From Acidimicrobiia bacterium (GTDB lineage Bacteria > Actinomycetota > Acidimicrobiia > IMCC26256 > JADLDD01): DNA of 55,797 bases. The notes below the pieces were generated by a model. It worked only from the letters and a program-made list of their open reading frames with translations. It was not told the DNA's origin and did no database searches. The stretch spans positions 1-55,797 of the forward strand of contig JADLDD010000033.1 in the NCBI GenBank assembly GCA_020846855.1, written 5' to 3'. Of the stretch, positions 42,149-50,352 are shown piece after piece (position 1 is the stretch's first letter; every line of letters starts with the position of its first letter). Both the position numbers and the translations under genes were made by a program.

Positions 42149-43482
42149 TGCCCGCCCCCGACGTGGCGACCAGCGGCCACGCCTTCACACCCGACGCCGC
42201 CGCCGCACTCGGTGGGCCCTCGTGGCTGTCGCGCCGGAGGATCGAGGCGGCCGAGAAGCTGGCCGCGGTGGCGTGGCCGACGTCGCGCGAGGAGATCTGG
42301 CGCTACAGCCGCGTCGACAAGTTCGACCCCGGGCGGTACTCCCCCCCGGACTACGGCGAGGGCTCGGGGCCGGCTCGCCAGGCCCCCGGCGGCGGTCCGT
42401 TCGCGGCCGAGGCGGGTGACCGAGCCGGCCTGGTGGTGGTCCGCAACGGCCGGGTGGTCCACGCCGAGGTCGAGCCCGGGCTCGCCGCCGCCGGTGTGGT
42501 CGTCGCCGACCTCGCCGACGTCGACCCGGGCCTGGCGGCGGAGCGGATCGGTGCGTGCTCCGACGCGTCTCCCGACCCGTTCACCGTCCTCCACGACGCC
42601 TTCCTCGCAGGAGGGGCGTTCATCCTGGTGCCCGACGGGGTGGTGGTGGAGGCGCCGATAGTGGTCCTCCACTGGACCGAGGGCGACGGCGTGGCCGGCT
42701 TCCCGCACACCTTCGTGGGCGCGGGGGCCAGTGCCGAGGTGGCGGTGGTGGAGCGCTACGCCTCCACCGACCAGGAGATGCTCGTCGACGCGGTGGTGGA
42801 GCTCGACCTGGCCGAGAACGCGCACGTGCGGTACCTGGCCGTGCAGGAGCACGGGACCGGTACCTGGCAGGTCGCCCTCCAGCGGGCCCACCTGGGGCGC
42901 GACGCCACCCTGCGGTCGTCGGCGGTCGCGTTGGGTGGCGATTACGCCCGGCTGCGCAGCGAGTCGCTCCTGGCCGCCGAGGGCGCGGAGAGCGATCTCC
43001 TCGCCGTCTACTACGGCGACGGCGACCAGATGCTCGACTTCCGCACCCTCCAGGACCACGCCGCGCCGCACACGCGCAGCGACCTGTTGTTCAAGGGAGC
43101 GGTCGAGGACCGGGCCCGGTCCGTCTACTCCGGGTTGATCCGGGTCCGGCCCGGCGCCCAGAAGGTCGACGCCCACCAGTCCAACCGCAACCTGGTGTTG
43201 AGCGAGGGCGCCGGTGCCGAGTCGATCCCCAACCTGGCCATCGAGGCCGACGACGTCCGGTGCACCCACGCGTCGGCCGTGGGCCCCATCGACGACGACG
43301 CCCTCTACTACCTGGCCACGCGCGGCGTGTCGCCCGACGACGCGGAGCGGCTGATCGTCCTCGGCTTCTTCGAGGACGTGTTCGGCCGGCTGCCCCTGCC
43401 GTCGCTCGAAGCTCCCCTGCGCCGCTCCGTGAACGAGAAGGTCGGCCATCTCCACCCGTCCGACCCCCGGGGCGCGCGGTGA
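42148..43482 (+). CDS. sufD: Fe-S cluster assembly protein SufD
   Basis: This 444-aa protein is the SufB paralogue that pairs with SufB in the scaffold. It has the right-handed beta-helix core (PDPFTVLHDAFLAGGAFILVPDGVVVEAPIVVLHW) and the C-terminal SUF motif KVDAHQSNRNLVLSEGA, followed by CTHASAVGPIDDDALYYLATRGV. The first 90 residues contain the IWRYSRVDKFDP segment typical of SufD. The ATG overlaps the sufB stop by 1 nt, and its TGA overlaps the sufC GTG by 4 nt, so the three are tightly coupled. Confidence 0.93.
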
Positions 43483-44288
43483 GCGTCCTGCGGATCAGCG
43501 GCCTGCGGGCCGAGATCGGCGGCCACGAGATCCTGCGCGGCGTCGACCTCGAGGTCCGTTCGGGCGAGGTGCACGCCCTGATGGGGCCCAACGGGTCGGG
43601 GAAGTCGACGCTCGCCCACGTGATCATGGGTCGCGGCGACTACGACGTCACCGGAGGGTCCGTCACCCTCGACGGCGAGGAACTGCTCGGCCTCCCCACC
43701 TGGCAGCGCGCCGCGAGGGGGCTGTTCCTCGCCATGCAGTACCCGGTGGAGCTGCCCGGGGTCCGCGTCGGCGACCTGCTCCAGGCGGCGCGCCGCACCG
43801 CCGGCCCGGCCGCGGCCGCTCCCGGCCTCGGGGAGCGGATCACGGCCGAGGCCGCCCGCCTGGGGGTGCGCGACGAGTTCCTCTCCCGGGGCGTGAACGT
43901 GGAGTTCTCGGGGGGCGAGAAGAAGCGGGCGGAGACCCTCCAGCTCGCGGTGCTCGAACCCGCGTTCGCGATCCTCGACGAGATCGACTCCGGCCTCGAC
44001 GTCGACGCCCTCGCCGACGTGGCCCGCCGGATAGAGGCCATGACCACCGAGACCGGCCTCGGGGTCGTCGCCATCACCCACTACGCCCGCCTCCTGCGGG
44101 AGCTGCGGGCGGACCGGGTCCACATCTTCGCCGGCGGGCGGGTCGTGGCCAGCGGGGGGCCCGAGCTCGCCGCCGGCCTCGAGCGGGCGGGCTACGACGG
44201 GCTCGCCGCCGAGCTGGGTGTGGAGCTGCCGGCGCCCGTCGCCCCGCCCGAACCGGCCGATCCGTTCGCCGAGCCGGTCGGGTTCTGA
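43479..44288 (+). CDS. sufC: SufC ATPase, copy 1 (in the sufBD operon)
   Basis: This 269-aa ABC-type ATPase has Walker A MGPNGSGKST, the Q-loop region LAMQYPVELPGV, signature EFSGGEKKRAETLQ, Walker B AFAILDEIDSGLD and the switch histidine in AITHYARLL. It powers remodelling of the SufB-SufD scaffold. It starts with GTG in a 4-nt overlap with sufD. A second sufC lies at 49482-50300. This copy is the more divergent around the signature (GVNVEFSGGEKKRAE, where the other has YLNEGFSGGEKKRNE). It is convergent with the broken L,D-transpeptidase gene 6 bp on. Confidence 0.92.
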   Translation: MSVLRISGLRAEIGGHEILRGVDLEVRSGEVHALMGPNGSGKSTLAHVIMGRGDYDVTGGSVTLDGEELLGLPTWQRAARGLFLAMQYPVELPGVRVGDLLQAARRTAGPAAAAPGLGERITAEAARLGVRDEFLSRGVNVEFSGGEKKRAETLQLAVLEPAFAILDEIDSGLDVDALADVARRIEAMTTETGLGVVAITHYARLLRELRADRVHIFAGGRVVASGGPELAAGLERAGYDGLAAELGVELPAPVAPPEPADPFAEPVGF

Positions 44289-44294
44289 GGCCCG

Positions 44295-45179
44295 CTACGC
44301 CAGGACGTAGACCGGGTTGCCGTTCTCGACCAGGTCGGGGAAGTAGCGCGCGACGTCCATGGTGATGCGGGTGCAGCCGTGCGACGCCGGCCGGAGGGGC
44401 ACGCTGGTGGCCCCGTGCACCGCGATCCCGCCGTTGAAGTAGACGGGGTTGTAGAGGGCCCCCAGGTACCCGTGCTGCCACCCCCGGTAGCGGGTGTAGA
44501 ACGCGAAGCGCCCCGTGGGCGTGACCGCCTGCTCGCAGCCTCCCGAGTGGCAGTACCGGTAGCCGCCACCACTCGAGATGCGGGTGATCAGGCGGACCTG
44601 GTTGGCGTCTTAGAGGGTGAGGACCTGCCGGGTGAGGTCGATCTCGACCCGCTTCGGCTCGGTCGCCGGCGTGCGGGGGGCCGGGTACTTGAACGCGGAG
44701 AGCGCCTGGACCTCGGCGGGGCCGATGCGCCCGGAGGTCGGCAGACCCAGGAGCATCTGGAGGGTCAGCACCGCCGAGCGGGTGGGCTCGCCGTACCGCC
44801 CGTCGACCGGGCCCGGGTCGAAGTGCAGGTCGGCGAGGCGCTGCTGGTACGCCTGGACCTCCGGACCGGCCGAGCCGGCCCCTACGCTCCCTCCGGGCGG
44901 TGCCGGCAGCACGGCGGGGGCGGGTTGGGCCAGCGGTGGGACCGGCGGTGCGGGCGGCGGGGGTGCCGGAGCCGGCGGCTTCGCCGGCGCGGGGGCCCGG
45001 ACCGGGGTGGAAGTCGTCGTGACCACGGGGAGCGACGACGGCGCGGCGGGTGTGCCCGTCGCCGCCGTGGCGTCGGTGCGGGTCACCGCCACGCCCACGC
45101 CGACTCCGGCCACCATGGCGGTGACCGCGGCCAGACCCAGGAAGATTTCGCCCGCGGAGATCCGTCGCATCATGCCCAC
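44295..45179 (-). pseudogene. L,D-transpeptidase (YkuD) interrupted by one in-frame TAA
   Basis: The frame encodes an N-terminal membrane helix, an Ala/Pro-rich spacer, a peptidoglycan-binding domain (GPEVQAYQQRLADLHFDPG) and the first strand of a YkuD domain (VEIDLTRQVLTL). TAA follows at 44612-44610. The same frame then continues for 104 sense codons with the rest of YkuD, starting DANQVRLITRISSGGG. It includes the active-site motif HGATSVPLRPASHGCTRI with its cysteine codon at 44375-44373, to a TAG at 44297-44295. Relatives have tyrosine at the TAA position, so one base change (TAC or TAT to TAA) explains it. Sequencing error is possible. Start GTG 45179 or ATG 45173/45170. Confidence 0.8.
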
Positions 45180-45268
45180 TGCATCGTCAGATGGTGGCGT
45201 GATGTTAACGGCTGGGATCCCCGGATCGGCTCATCCTGGGCGGCCGGACCCGCCCGGCCGGTCGTGGC

Positions 45269-47293
45269 CTACGGGCCGGGCACCGGCCGCAGGGTCGGGC
45301 GGTCGGGGCTCCCGTCGATCCGGTAGACGCTCACCTCGGACTCGCCCCGGGGCACGAGGCGCGGCGGCACGAGCACGGCGAAGGTGCTCTTGAGCACCGG
45401 GGTCATCTCGAACCAGCCGCCGACCACGCCGTCGACCGCCACCGCGAACCGCCCGCTCCGGACCTCACGGTCGAAACGGCCCTTGATGTACACGGGGATC
45501 TCGCGACCGCCGTCGTAGTGGAGACGCCCGGCGTCGTCGGTGCGGAACCGGACGTTGACCGGCTCACCCACGGGAAGCGAGGACACCCGGCGGCCGACCA
45601 GGCCACCGTAGGGCGGTAGGCGGAACACCCGGTCGGCCCCCTGGGCCTCGACCGCCGGCGGAGCGTCGAGCATCGCCCGGTACCCGGTGACCGCGTCGAG
45701 GCGGATCCGGCCGTCGGGCCCGGTGGGCATCCGGTCCTGGCCCCACGGGAAGATCCACTTCGCCTCCGGTGCCCGCGTGCTGCCGCGCCGGACCGAGCGC
45801 CCGTCGACCTTCCACGGCAGGCGCGTCCCGATGGTGTCCGCGATGGTCGGGAGGATGTCGATCTGCTCGACGTTGGACTCGTCGAGGCGGCCTTCGGTCT
45901 GGCCGGGGTACTTGACGAACAGGGGCGCCCAGGGCAGCGACGAGTAGTCGTCGGCTGACACCCCCCGCCACGGTTCGTCGCTTCGGAAGCGCATTCCGTG
46001 GTCGGCGGTGACGATCACGAGGGTCTCGTCGTAGCGGCCCGAGCGACGCAGCTTGCCGATGATCTCGCCCAGGCGGCGGTCGAAGTACTGCGCCTGCAAC
46101 ACGTGCCGCTGGCGGCCCAGCTCGGCGCTGTAGGGCGACACCCAGCCGTTCACGAAGAGGCCGAAGAACTCGGGCTTGGGGTACCGGCGCCCGTCGGGCA
46201 GGTACTCCCACGGGATGTGGGGAAGGAGGACGTGGAGGAAGTCGAGGCGCGGCGGCGCCATCGGACGGTCGAGCGATGCGGAGAAGCCGTCCAGCCGGGT
46301 GCCACGACGGGAAATGGCCCGGCCGAGAGGGTCGTCCTCGATGGGCACCGTCGCGGGCGGGGTCCAGGGCCGGACGTTGTGGGACCACTGCTCCCAGGCC
46401 TCGCCGACCAGGGTGGACAGTGCCCCCGACCCGTCGAAGTGGTTGCAGCCGGGAGCGGTGCACAGTCTGGTGATGCTCTCCCAGCCGTTGATCGTGTGGC
46501 TCGGTTCCAGCCAGGTGAAGAGGTTCTCGGAGAACTGCGTCGGGACCGGCATCGGGCCCGTCGGGTAGCGCCCGGACACGATGGCCGGGACGGCGGCCTG
46601 CGTGAAGGACGCGACGGCCGTGTGGTTCCGGTACCAGGTGGCCTCGCCGGCCAGCCGGGCGAGGTTCGGGAACAGGCCGCGATCGACGTGGTTCGACCGG
46701 TCGAGGAGCGTCTCGGTCGGGAGCTCGTCGGCGACGATCATGAGGATCGGGGTCCGGGACCCCCCGTGGGTCGGGGCGGGCGTGGACGCGGCCGGCGGGA
46801 AGACGAGCTTCGACACCGGGGAGAACCCGATGAACATCACGAAGAGCAGCACCGGGAGCACGGCCGCGTAGCCGAGGAAGGCCCGGGCGGCCGCGACGCG
46901 CCGGTACAGCCATCCGGCCGCCACGGCCCCTGCCACCGCCGCGACCGTGACCAGCCAGGCCGGCGGAGGCCCCACCCGCTTCACCACGCGGATCACGACG
47001 AGGGCGCTCAGGGCGCCCACCGTGACCAGGTGGGCGGCGCGGCGGACCCGGGAGCCTCCGATGCGGCCGGCGAGCCAACCGGCCGCCCACGCCACGACGC
47101 CGGGGCCGAGCGCGACCACCAGGCCGAAGAGCACGATCTGCCCACGCGAGGCCTCGGCGCCGATGAACGTGTCGGGTGCCCCGCCGAAGTTCGAGAGGAC
47201 GGGCTCGGCGACGGCCGCGCCCGTGAGGGCGAGGATCTCGAGCAAGCACCTGACCTCGGTGCGGATCGGGCCCGCTTCGGAAGCGTCGCTCAC
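45269..47293 (-). CDS. Sulfatase/LTA-synthase-superfamily membrane protein
   Basis: This 674-aa protein has about five N-terminal transmembrane helices (to about residue 165) and a large extracytoplasmic alkaline-phosphatase-fold domain. Metal and nucleophile motifs are ILMIVADELPTETLL, ATWYRNHTAVASFTQAAVPAIVSGRYP-like segments and VIVTADHGM. The nucleophile region has Thr/Ser rather than the CXPXR of true sulfatases, so a phosphoglycerol- or phosphoethanolamine-type transferase is more likely. It starts with GTG at 47293, with no clear ribosome binding site, downstream of the 59-aa ORF. Product and acceptor are unknown; it probably modifies an envelope polymer. Confidence 0.8.
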   Translation of the reverse strand: MSDASEAGPIRTEVRCLLEILALTGAAVAEPVLSNFGGAPDTFIGAEASRGQIVLFGLVVALGPGVVAWAAGWLAGRIGGSRVRRAAHLVTVGALSALVVIRVVKRVGPPPAWLVTVAAVAGAVAAGWLYRRVAAARAFLGYAAVLPVLLFVMFIGFSPVSKLVFPPAASTPAPTHGGSRTPILMIVADELPTETLLDRSNHVDRGLFPNLARLAGEATWYRNHTAVASFTQAAVPAIVSGRYPTGPMPVPTQFSENLFTWLEPSHTINGWESITRLCTAPGCNHFDGSGALSTLVGEAWEQWSHNVRPWTPPATVPIEDDPLGRAISRRGTRLDGFSASLDRPMAPPRLDFLHVLLPHIPWEYLPDGRRYPKPEFFGLFVNGWVSPYSAELGRQRHVLQAQYFDRRLGEIIGKLRRSGRYDETLVIVTADHGMRFRSDEPWRGVSADDYSSLPWAPLFVKYPGQTEGRLDESNVEQIDILPTIADTIGTRLPWKVDGRSVRRGSTRAPEAKWIFPWGQDRMPTGPDGRIRLDAVTGYRAMLDAPPAVEAQGADRVFRLPPYGGLVGRRVSSLPVGEPVNVRFRTDDAGRLHYDGGREIPVYIKGRFDREVRSGRFAVAVDGVVGGWFEMTPVLKSTFAVLVPPRLVPRGESEVSVYRIDGSPDRPTLRPVPGP

Positions 47294-47343
47294 TGCAGGG
47301 CGGAGAGGTCAGCGATGGAGGAGCCGGATCCGGCGGTGGGCCG

Positions 47344-47523
47344 TCAGGCGCCCGCCGGCTGGGACTCCTCTTCGAGGAGCCGGCTGAGAGGGTCGGCCTC
47401 CTCGGCGATGAGCCGCAGGTCGAGGAGGAAGTCGACGACCTCCGAGCCGGACACCAGGTCGCGGGCGGCGAAGCGCCCGAGGGCTTCGTCGATCACGTCC
47501 ACGATCCGGCTCGTCTGGTCCAT
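47344..47523 (-). CDS. 59-aa acidic helical protein, unknown function
   Basis: This short ORF has one of the strongest ribosome binding sites in the window: GAGGAGG, with AGGAGG 6 nt before the ATG at 47523. The protein is helical and acidic (RIVDVIDEALGRFAARD, EVVDFLLDLRLIAEEADPLSRLLEEE). No cysteines or membrane segments are present. I do not recognise it. It lies 102 bp after sufU and 50 bp before the sulfatase-like gene on the same strand, so it may belong to either transcript. Confidence 0.6.
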   Translation of the reverse strand: MDQTSRIVDVIDEALGRFAARDLVSGSEVVDFLLDLRLIAEEADPLSRLLEEESQPAGA

Positions 47524-47625
47524 GAGGTTCCTCCTCGGGGCTCGCCACCGGTTCCCGGGGTGGGCCCCCGGCAACCGGCCCGTACACCACGGTAGCCGAC
47601 CCGGGACCCCCCGACCGCGCCGGGT

Positions 47626-48138
47626 TCAGCCCGCCGCGGCCTCGTCGAGGCCCTGTCGGAGCGTGTGCCACGACAGGGTGGCGCACTTGATCCGCACCGG
47701 GAACTTCACCACCCCGCGGAGGGCCATGAGGTCGCCGAGGCGGGTGTCGGTGAGGGCGTCGGGCTCGGAGCCCGCGCCGGGGGCGTCGGTGCCGTCGGCT
47801 CCGTCGGCTCCGTCGGCTCCGTCGAGGTGCGACTCGTGGATCGACATCAGCGCGTCGAAGGCCCGTACCAGCTTCCGCGCCTCCTCGACCGTCCGGCCCT
47901 TGATCGCCGCGCTCATCATCGACGTGGACGCCTGGCTGATGGAGCACCCCTGGCCGCCGATCCTGACGTCGCGGACGGTGCCGTCGTCGATGTCGAGGTA
48001 GAGCACCACCTCGTCGCCGCAGAGGGGGTTGAAGCCCTCGACCCGGTGAGCCGGGGGGACCGGGAGCTCCCCGCGGTTCCTCGGGGCGCGGTAGTGGTCG
48101 AGGATGATCTCGCGGTAGAGGTCTTCCAGGTCGGGCAC
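47626..48138 (-). CDS. sufU: SufU-type sulfur-transfer / Fe-S assembly protein
   Basis: This 170-aa protein has the three ligand cysteines and zinc-binding context of SufU: NPLCGD near residue 38, GGQGCSIS near residue 64 and IKCATLSW near residue 148. SufU takes persulfide sulfur from SufS and passes it to the SufBCD scaffold. SufU proteins are usually about 145-150 aa. The extra length here is an Ala-Asp-Gly insert (GADGADGADGTDAPG) before LGDLMALRGV, encoded by a 9-bp tandem repeat. It starts with GTG at 48138, 84 nt after sufS. Confidence 0.92.
   Translation of the reverse strand: MPDLEDLYREIILDHYRAPRNRGELPVPPAHRVEGFNPLCGDEVVLYLDIDDGTVRDVRIGGQGCSISQASTSMMSAAIKGRTVEEARKLVRAFDALMSIHESHLDGADGADGADGTDAPGAGSEPDALTDTRLGDLMALRGVVKFPVRIKCATLSWHTLRQGLDEAAAG
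47793..47824 (-). repeat. 9-bp tandem repeat inside sufU
   Basis: CGTCGGCTC is repeated three times in tandem, plus a partial copy. It encodes the GAD-type insert of SufU and is prone to slippage in whole codons. Confidence 0.75.
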
Positions 48139-48222
48139 GGCCCTCCAGTCTACGGTCCTCCGGCCCCGAGGCGCGGGGTCGGGGCGGTCTCCCCGCCGGC
48201 GTCGCGCGAGTGGGCGAGTGGG

Positions 48223-49485
48223 TCAGAGGGCGAAGAACCGCTCGGCCTCGGCGAGGGCGTCGACCAGCGCGTCGGCGTCGGCCTCGTCGTTGTACAGGTA
48301 GAACGACGCCCGGCTGGTGGCCGGAACGCCCAGCCGCCGCATCAGCGGCTTGGCGCAGTGGTGCCCGGCGCGCACGCAGACCGCACCCTGGTCGAGGACC
48401 TGGGAGATGTCGTGGGCGTGGATGTCCTCGAACAGGAACGAGATCGCGCTGCCGCGCGCCTCCACGTCGCGGGGTCCGTACACGGTGAGCTTCGTGCCGA
48501 AGCGGGCCTCGAGCGCCTCGAGGGTGTAGGCGGTGAGCGCCTTCTCGTGGGCCCGCACGGCGGTGAGGCCGAGGGTGTCGAGGTAGCGGACGGCCTCGGC
48601 CCAGCCGATCGCCTCCACGAACGCCGGCGTGCCGGCCTCGAACTTCCAGGGGACCTCGTTGGGGGTGAAGCCGTCGAGGCGCACGTCGCGGATCATCTCG
48701 CCGCCGCCCATGAACGGGGGCATGGCCTCGAGCAGCTCGGCGCGCGCCCACAGCGCCCCGATGCCGGTCGGGCCGAGCATCTTGTGGGCCGAGAACGCCA
48801 CGAAGTCGGCGTCCCAGGCCGTCACGTCGGTGGGGACGTGGGGCGCCGACTGGCAGGCGTCGACGAGGATCAGCGCCCCCGCGGCGTGGGCGGCGTCGGC
48901 GAGCGGCCGGATCTCGTTGATGGTGCCGAGCACGTTCGACATGGCCGTGACGGCGAGGAGGCGGGCGCCGTCGAGGGCGTGCTCGAGCCCGGCGGTGTCG
49001 AGCCGGTGGTCGTCGGTGACGGGGAGCCAGCGCAGCTCGACGCCACGCTCCTCGGCGAGCATCTGCCACGGGACGACGTTGGCGTGGTGCTCCATCTCGG
49101 ACACCACCACGGCGTCGCCGGGGCCGAGGTTGGCGCGGGCCCACGAGTACGCGACCAGGTTGATCGCCTCGGTGGCGTTGCGCACGCAGACGATCTCGCG
49201 GGCGTCGGCGGAGCCGACGAAGCGGGCCACCGTGAGCCGGGCGGCCTCGAACGCGGCGGTCGACTCCTCGGCGATCGTGTAGACGCCGCGGTGGACGTTG
49301 GCGTAGTACTCGCGGTGGCAGCGCTCCATGGCCTCGATCACGGGGAGCGGCTTCTGTGACGAAGCGGCCGAGTCGAGGTACACGAGGCGCCGGCCGTGCA
49401 CCTCGCGGGCGAGGATCGGGAAGTCGCGGCGGATCCGCTCCACGTCGAGCGACGCGGTACCGGCCGCGGGCGCCGGTGCGCTCAC
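48223..49485 (-). CDS. sufS: Cysteine desulfurase SufS
   Basis: This 420-aa PLP enzyme releases sulfur from cysteine as a persulfide for Fe-S assembly. It has YLDSAASSQKP at the N terminus, SEMEHHANVVPWQ, the PLP lysine in FSAHKMLGPTGIGALW, and the active cysteine in VRAGHHCAKPLMRRLG, which places it in group II (SufS) rather than IscS/NifS. The GTG at 49485 overlaps the sufC stop by 4 nt (GTGA). It is the second gene of sufC-sufS-sufU on the minus strand. Confidence 0.95.
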   Translation of the reverse strand: MSAPAPAAGTASLDVERIRRDFPILAREVHGRRLVYLDSAASSQKPLPVIEAMERCHREYYANVHRGVYTIAEESTAAFEAARLTVARFVGSADAREIVCVRNATEAINLVAYSWARANLGPGDAVVVSEMEHHANVVPWQMLAEERGVELRWLPVTDDHRLDTAGLEHALDGARLLAVTAMSNVLGTINEIRPLADAAHAAGALILVDACQSAPHVPTDVTAWDADFVAFSAHKMLGPTGIGALWARAELLEAMPPFMGGGEMIRDVRLDGFTPNEVPWKFEAGTPAFVEAIGWAEAVRYLDTLGLTAVRAHEKALTAYTLEALEARFGTKLTVYGPRDVEARGSAISFLFEDIHAHDISQVLDQGAVCVRAGHHCAKPLMRRLGVPATSRASFYLYNDEADADALVDALAEAERFFAL

Positions 49486-50300
49486 GCCGCGGCCCCGGCG
49501 CGGAAGGCGTCGAAGCCCTCCGCCTCGAGGGTCTCGGCGAGCTCCACGCCTCCCGAGGCGACGATCCGGCCGTCGAGGAGCACGTGCACGGCGTCGGGGG
49601 CGAGGTGGTCGAGGATGCGCTGGTAGTGCGTGATGAGGAGGATGCCCATGTGAGGGCGGGTGTCGCGGACGGTCTGGACGCCGTGGGCCACGACGCGCAG
49701 CGCGTCGACGTCGAGGCCGGAGTCGGTCTCGTCGAGCACCGCCACCTCCGGCTCCATGAGGGCCATCTGGAGCACCTCGTTGCGCTTCTTCTCTCCCCCG
49801 GAGAACCCCTCGTTGAGGTACCGGGACAGGAAGGCGTCGTCCATCCCGAGGCGCGCCGTCCAGTCCATCACCGAGAGCCGGACCTCCAGCACCGAGAGGT
49901 CGGGGATGCCCTTGCGGACGGCGAGCGCCTGGCGCAGGAAGTTGAGGACGCTGACGCCCGGGATCGCCTCGGGGTGCTGGAACCCGAGGAACATCCCCCG
50001 TGCGGCCCGCTGGTCGGTGGAGAGCGCGGTGACGTCGTCGCCGTGGAGGCGGATCGCCCCGCTCGTGACCGTGTAGGTCGGGTTGGCGAGGAGTGCGTTC
50101 GCCAGCGTCGACTTGCCGCTCCCGTTGGGACCCATGAGCACGTGGAGCTCACCCGGCGCGACCGCCAGGCCGAGCCCGTGCAGGATCTCGCGCTCGCCGA
50201 CCGCGACGTGCAGGTCGTCGATCTCCAGGGCGGGAGGGGAGTCCGGGGCCTCGGGGGCGGCGCCGGGCCGGCCGTCGCCGGGTTCGGGCGCGGAGCTCAT
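49482..50300 (-). CDS. sufC: SufC ATPase, copy 2 (in the sufSU operon)
   Basis: This 272-aa ATPase has Walker A MGPNGSGKST, FLGFQHPEAIPGVSVLNFLRQ-type Q-loop context, the canonical SufC signature YLNEGFSGGEKKRNEVLQM, Walker B VAVLDETDSGLDVDALRVV and LITHYQRIL. It reads like the standard actinobacterial SufC, more so than the copy at 43479. About 20 proline-rich residues precede the domain. The ATG at 50300 has TAGACT 6 nt upstream and no Shine-Dalgarno sequence. A perfect 7-bp-arm inverted repeat lies between the predicted -35 and -10. It leads the sufC-sufS-sufU operon. Confidence 0.93.
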   Translation of the reverse strand: MSSAPEPGDGRPGAAPEAPDSPPALEIDDLHVAVGEREILHGLGLAVAPGELHVLMGPNGSGKSTLANALLANPTYTVTSGAIRLHGDDVTALSTDQRAARGMFLGFQHPEAIPGVSVLNFLRQALAVRKGIPDLSVLEVRLSVMDWTARLGMDDAFLSRYLNEGFSGGEKKRNEVLQMALMEPEVAVLDETDSGLDVDALRVVAHGVQTVRDTRPHMGILLITHYQRILDHLAPDAVHVLLDGRIVASGGVELAETLEAEGFDAFRAGAAA

Positions 50301-50306
50301 GCCCGG

Positions 50307-50337
50307 AGTCTAATAACACTACGCCCGTAGTGGAAAT
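50307..50337 (-). promoter_or_regulatory. Promoter and operator of sufC-sufS-sufU (suf box 2)
   Basis: On the minus strand TTTCCA (plus 50331-50336) and TAGACT (plus 50307-50312) are spaced by 18 bp, and TAGACT ends 6 nt before the ATG. The dyad CACTACGCCCGTAGTG (50317-50332) has 7-bp perfect arms. The element at 50318-50337 matches that before sufB at 18/20 positions, but lies in the opposite orientation relative to its gene. Confidence 0.7.
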
Positions 50338-50352
50338 CGGTTTCGTCGCGTC

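Noticed and set aside
44610-45179. Treating the 190-aa frame as a complete short peptidoglycan-binding protein
   Set aside because: It ends inside the first strand of a YkuD domain whose remainder follows in the same frame, so it is better seen as an interrupted gene.
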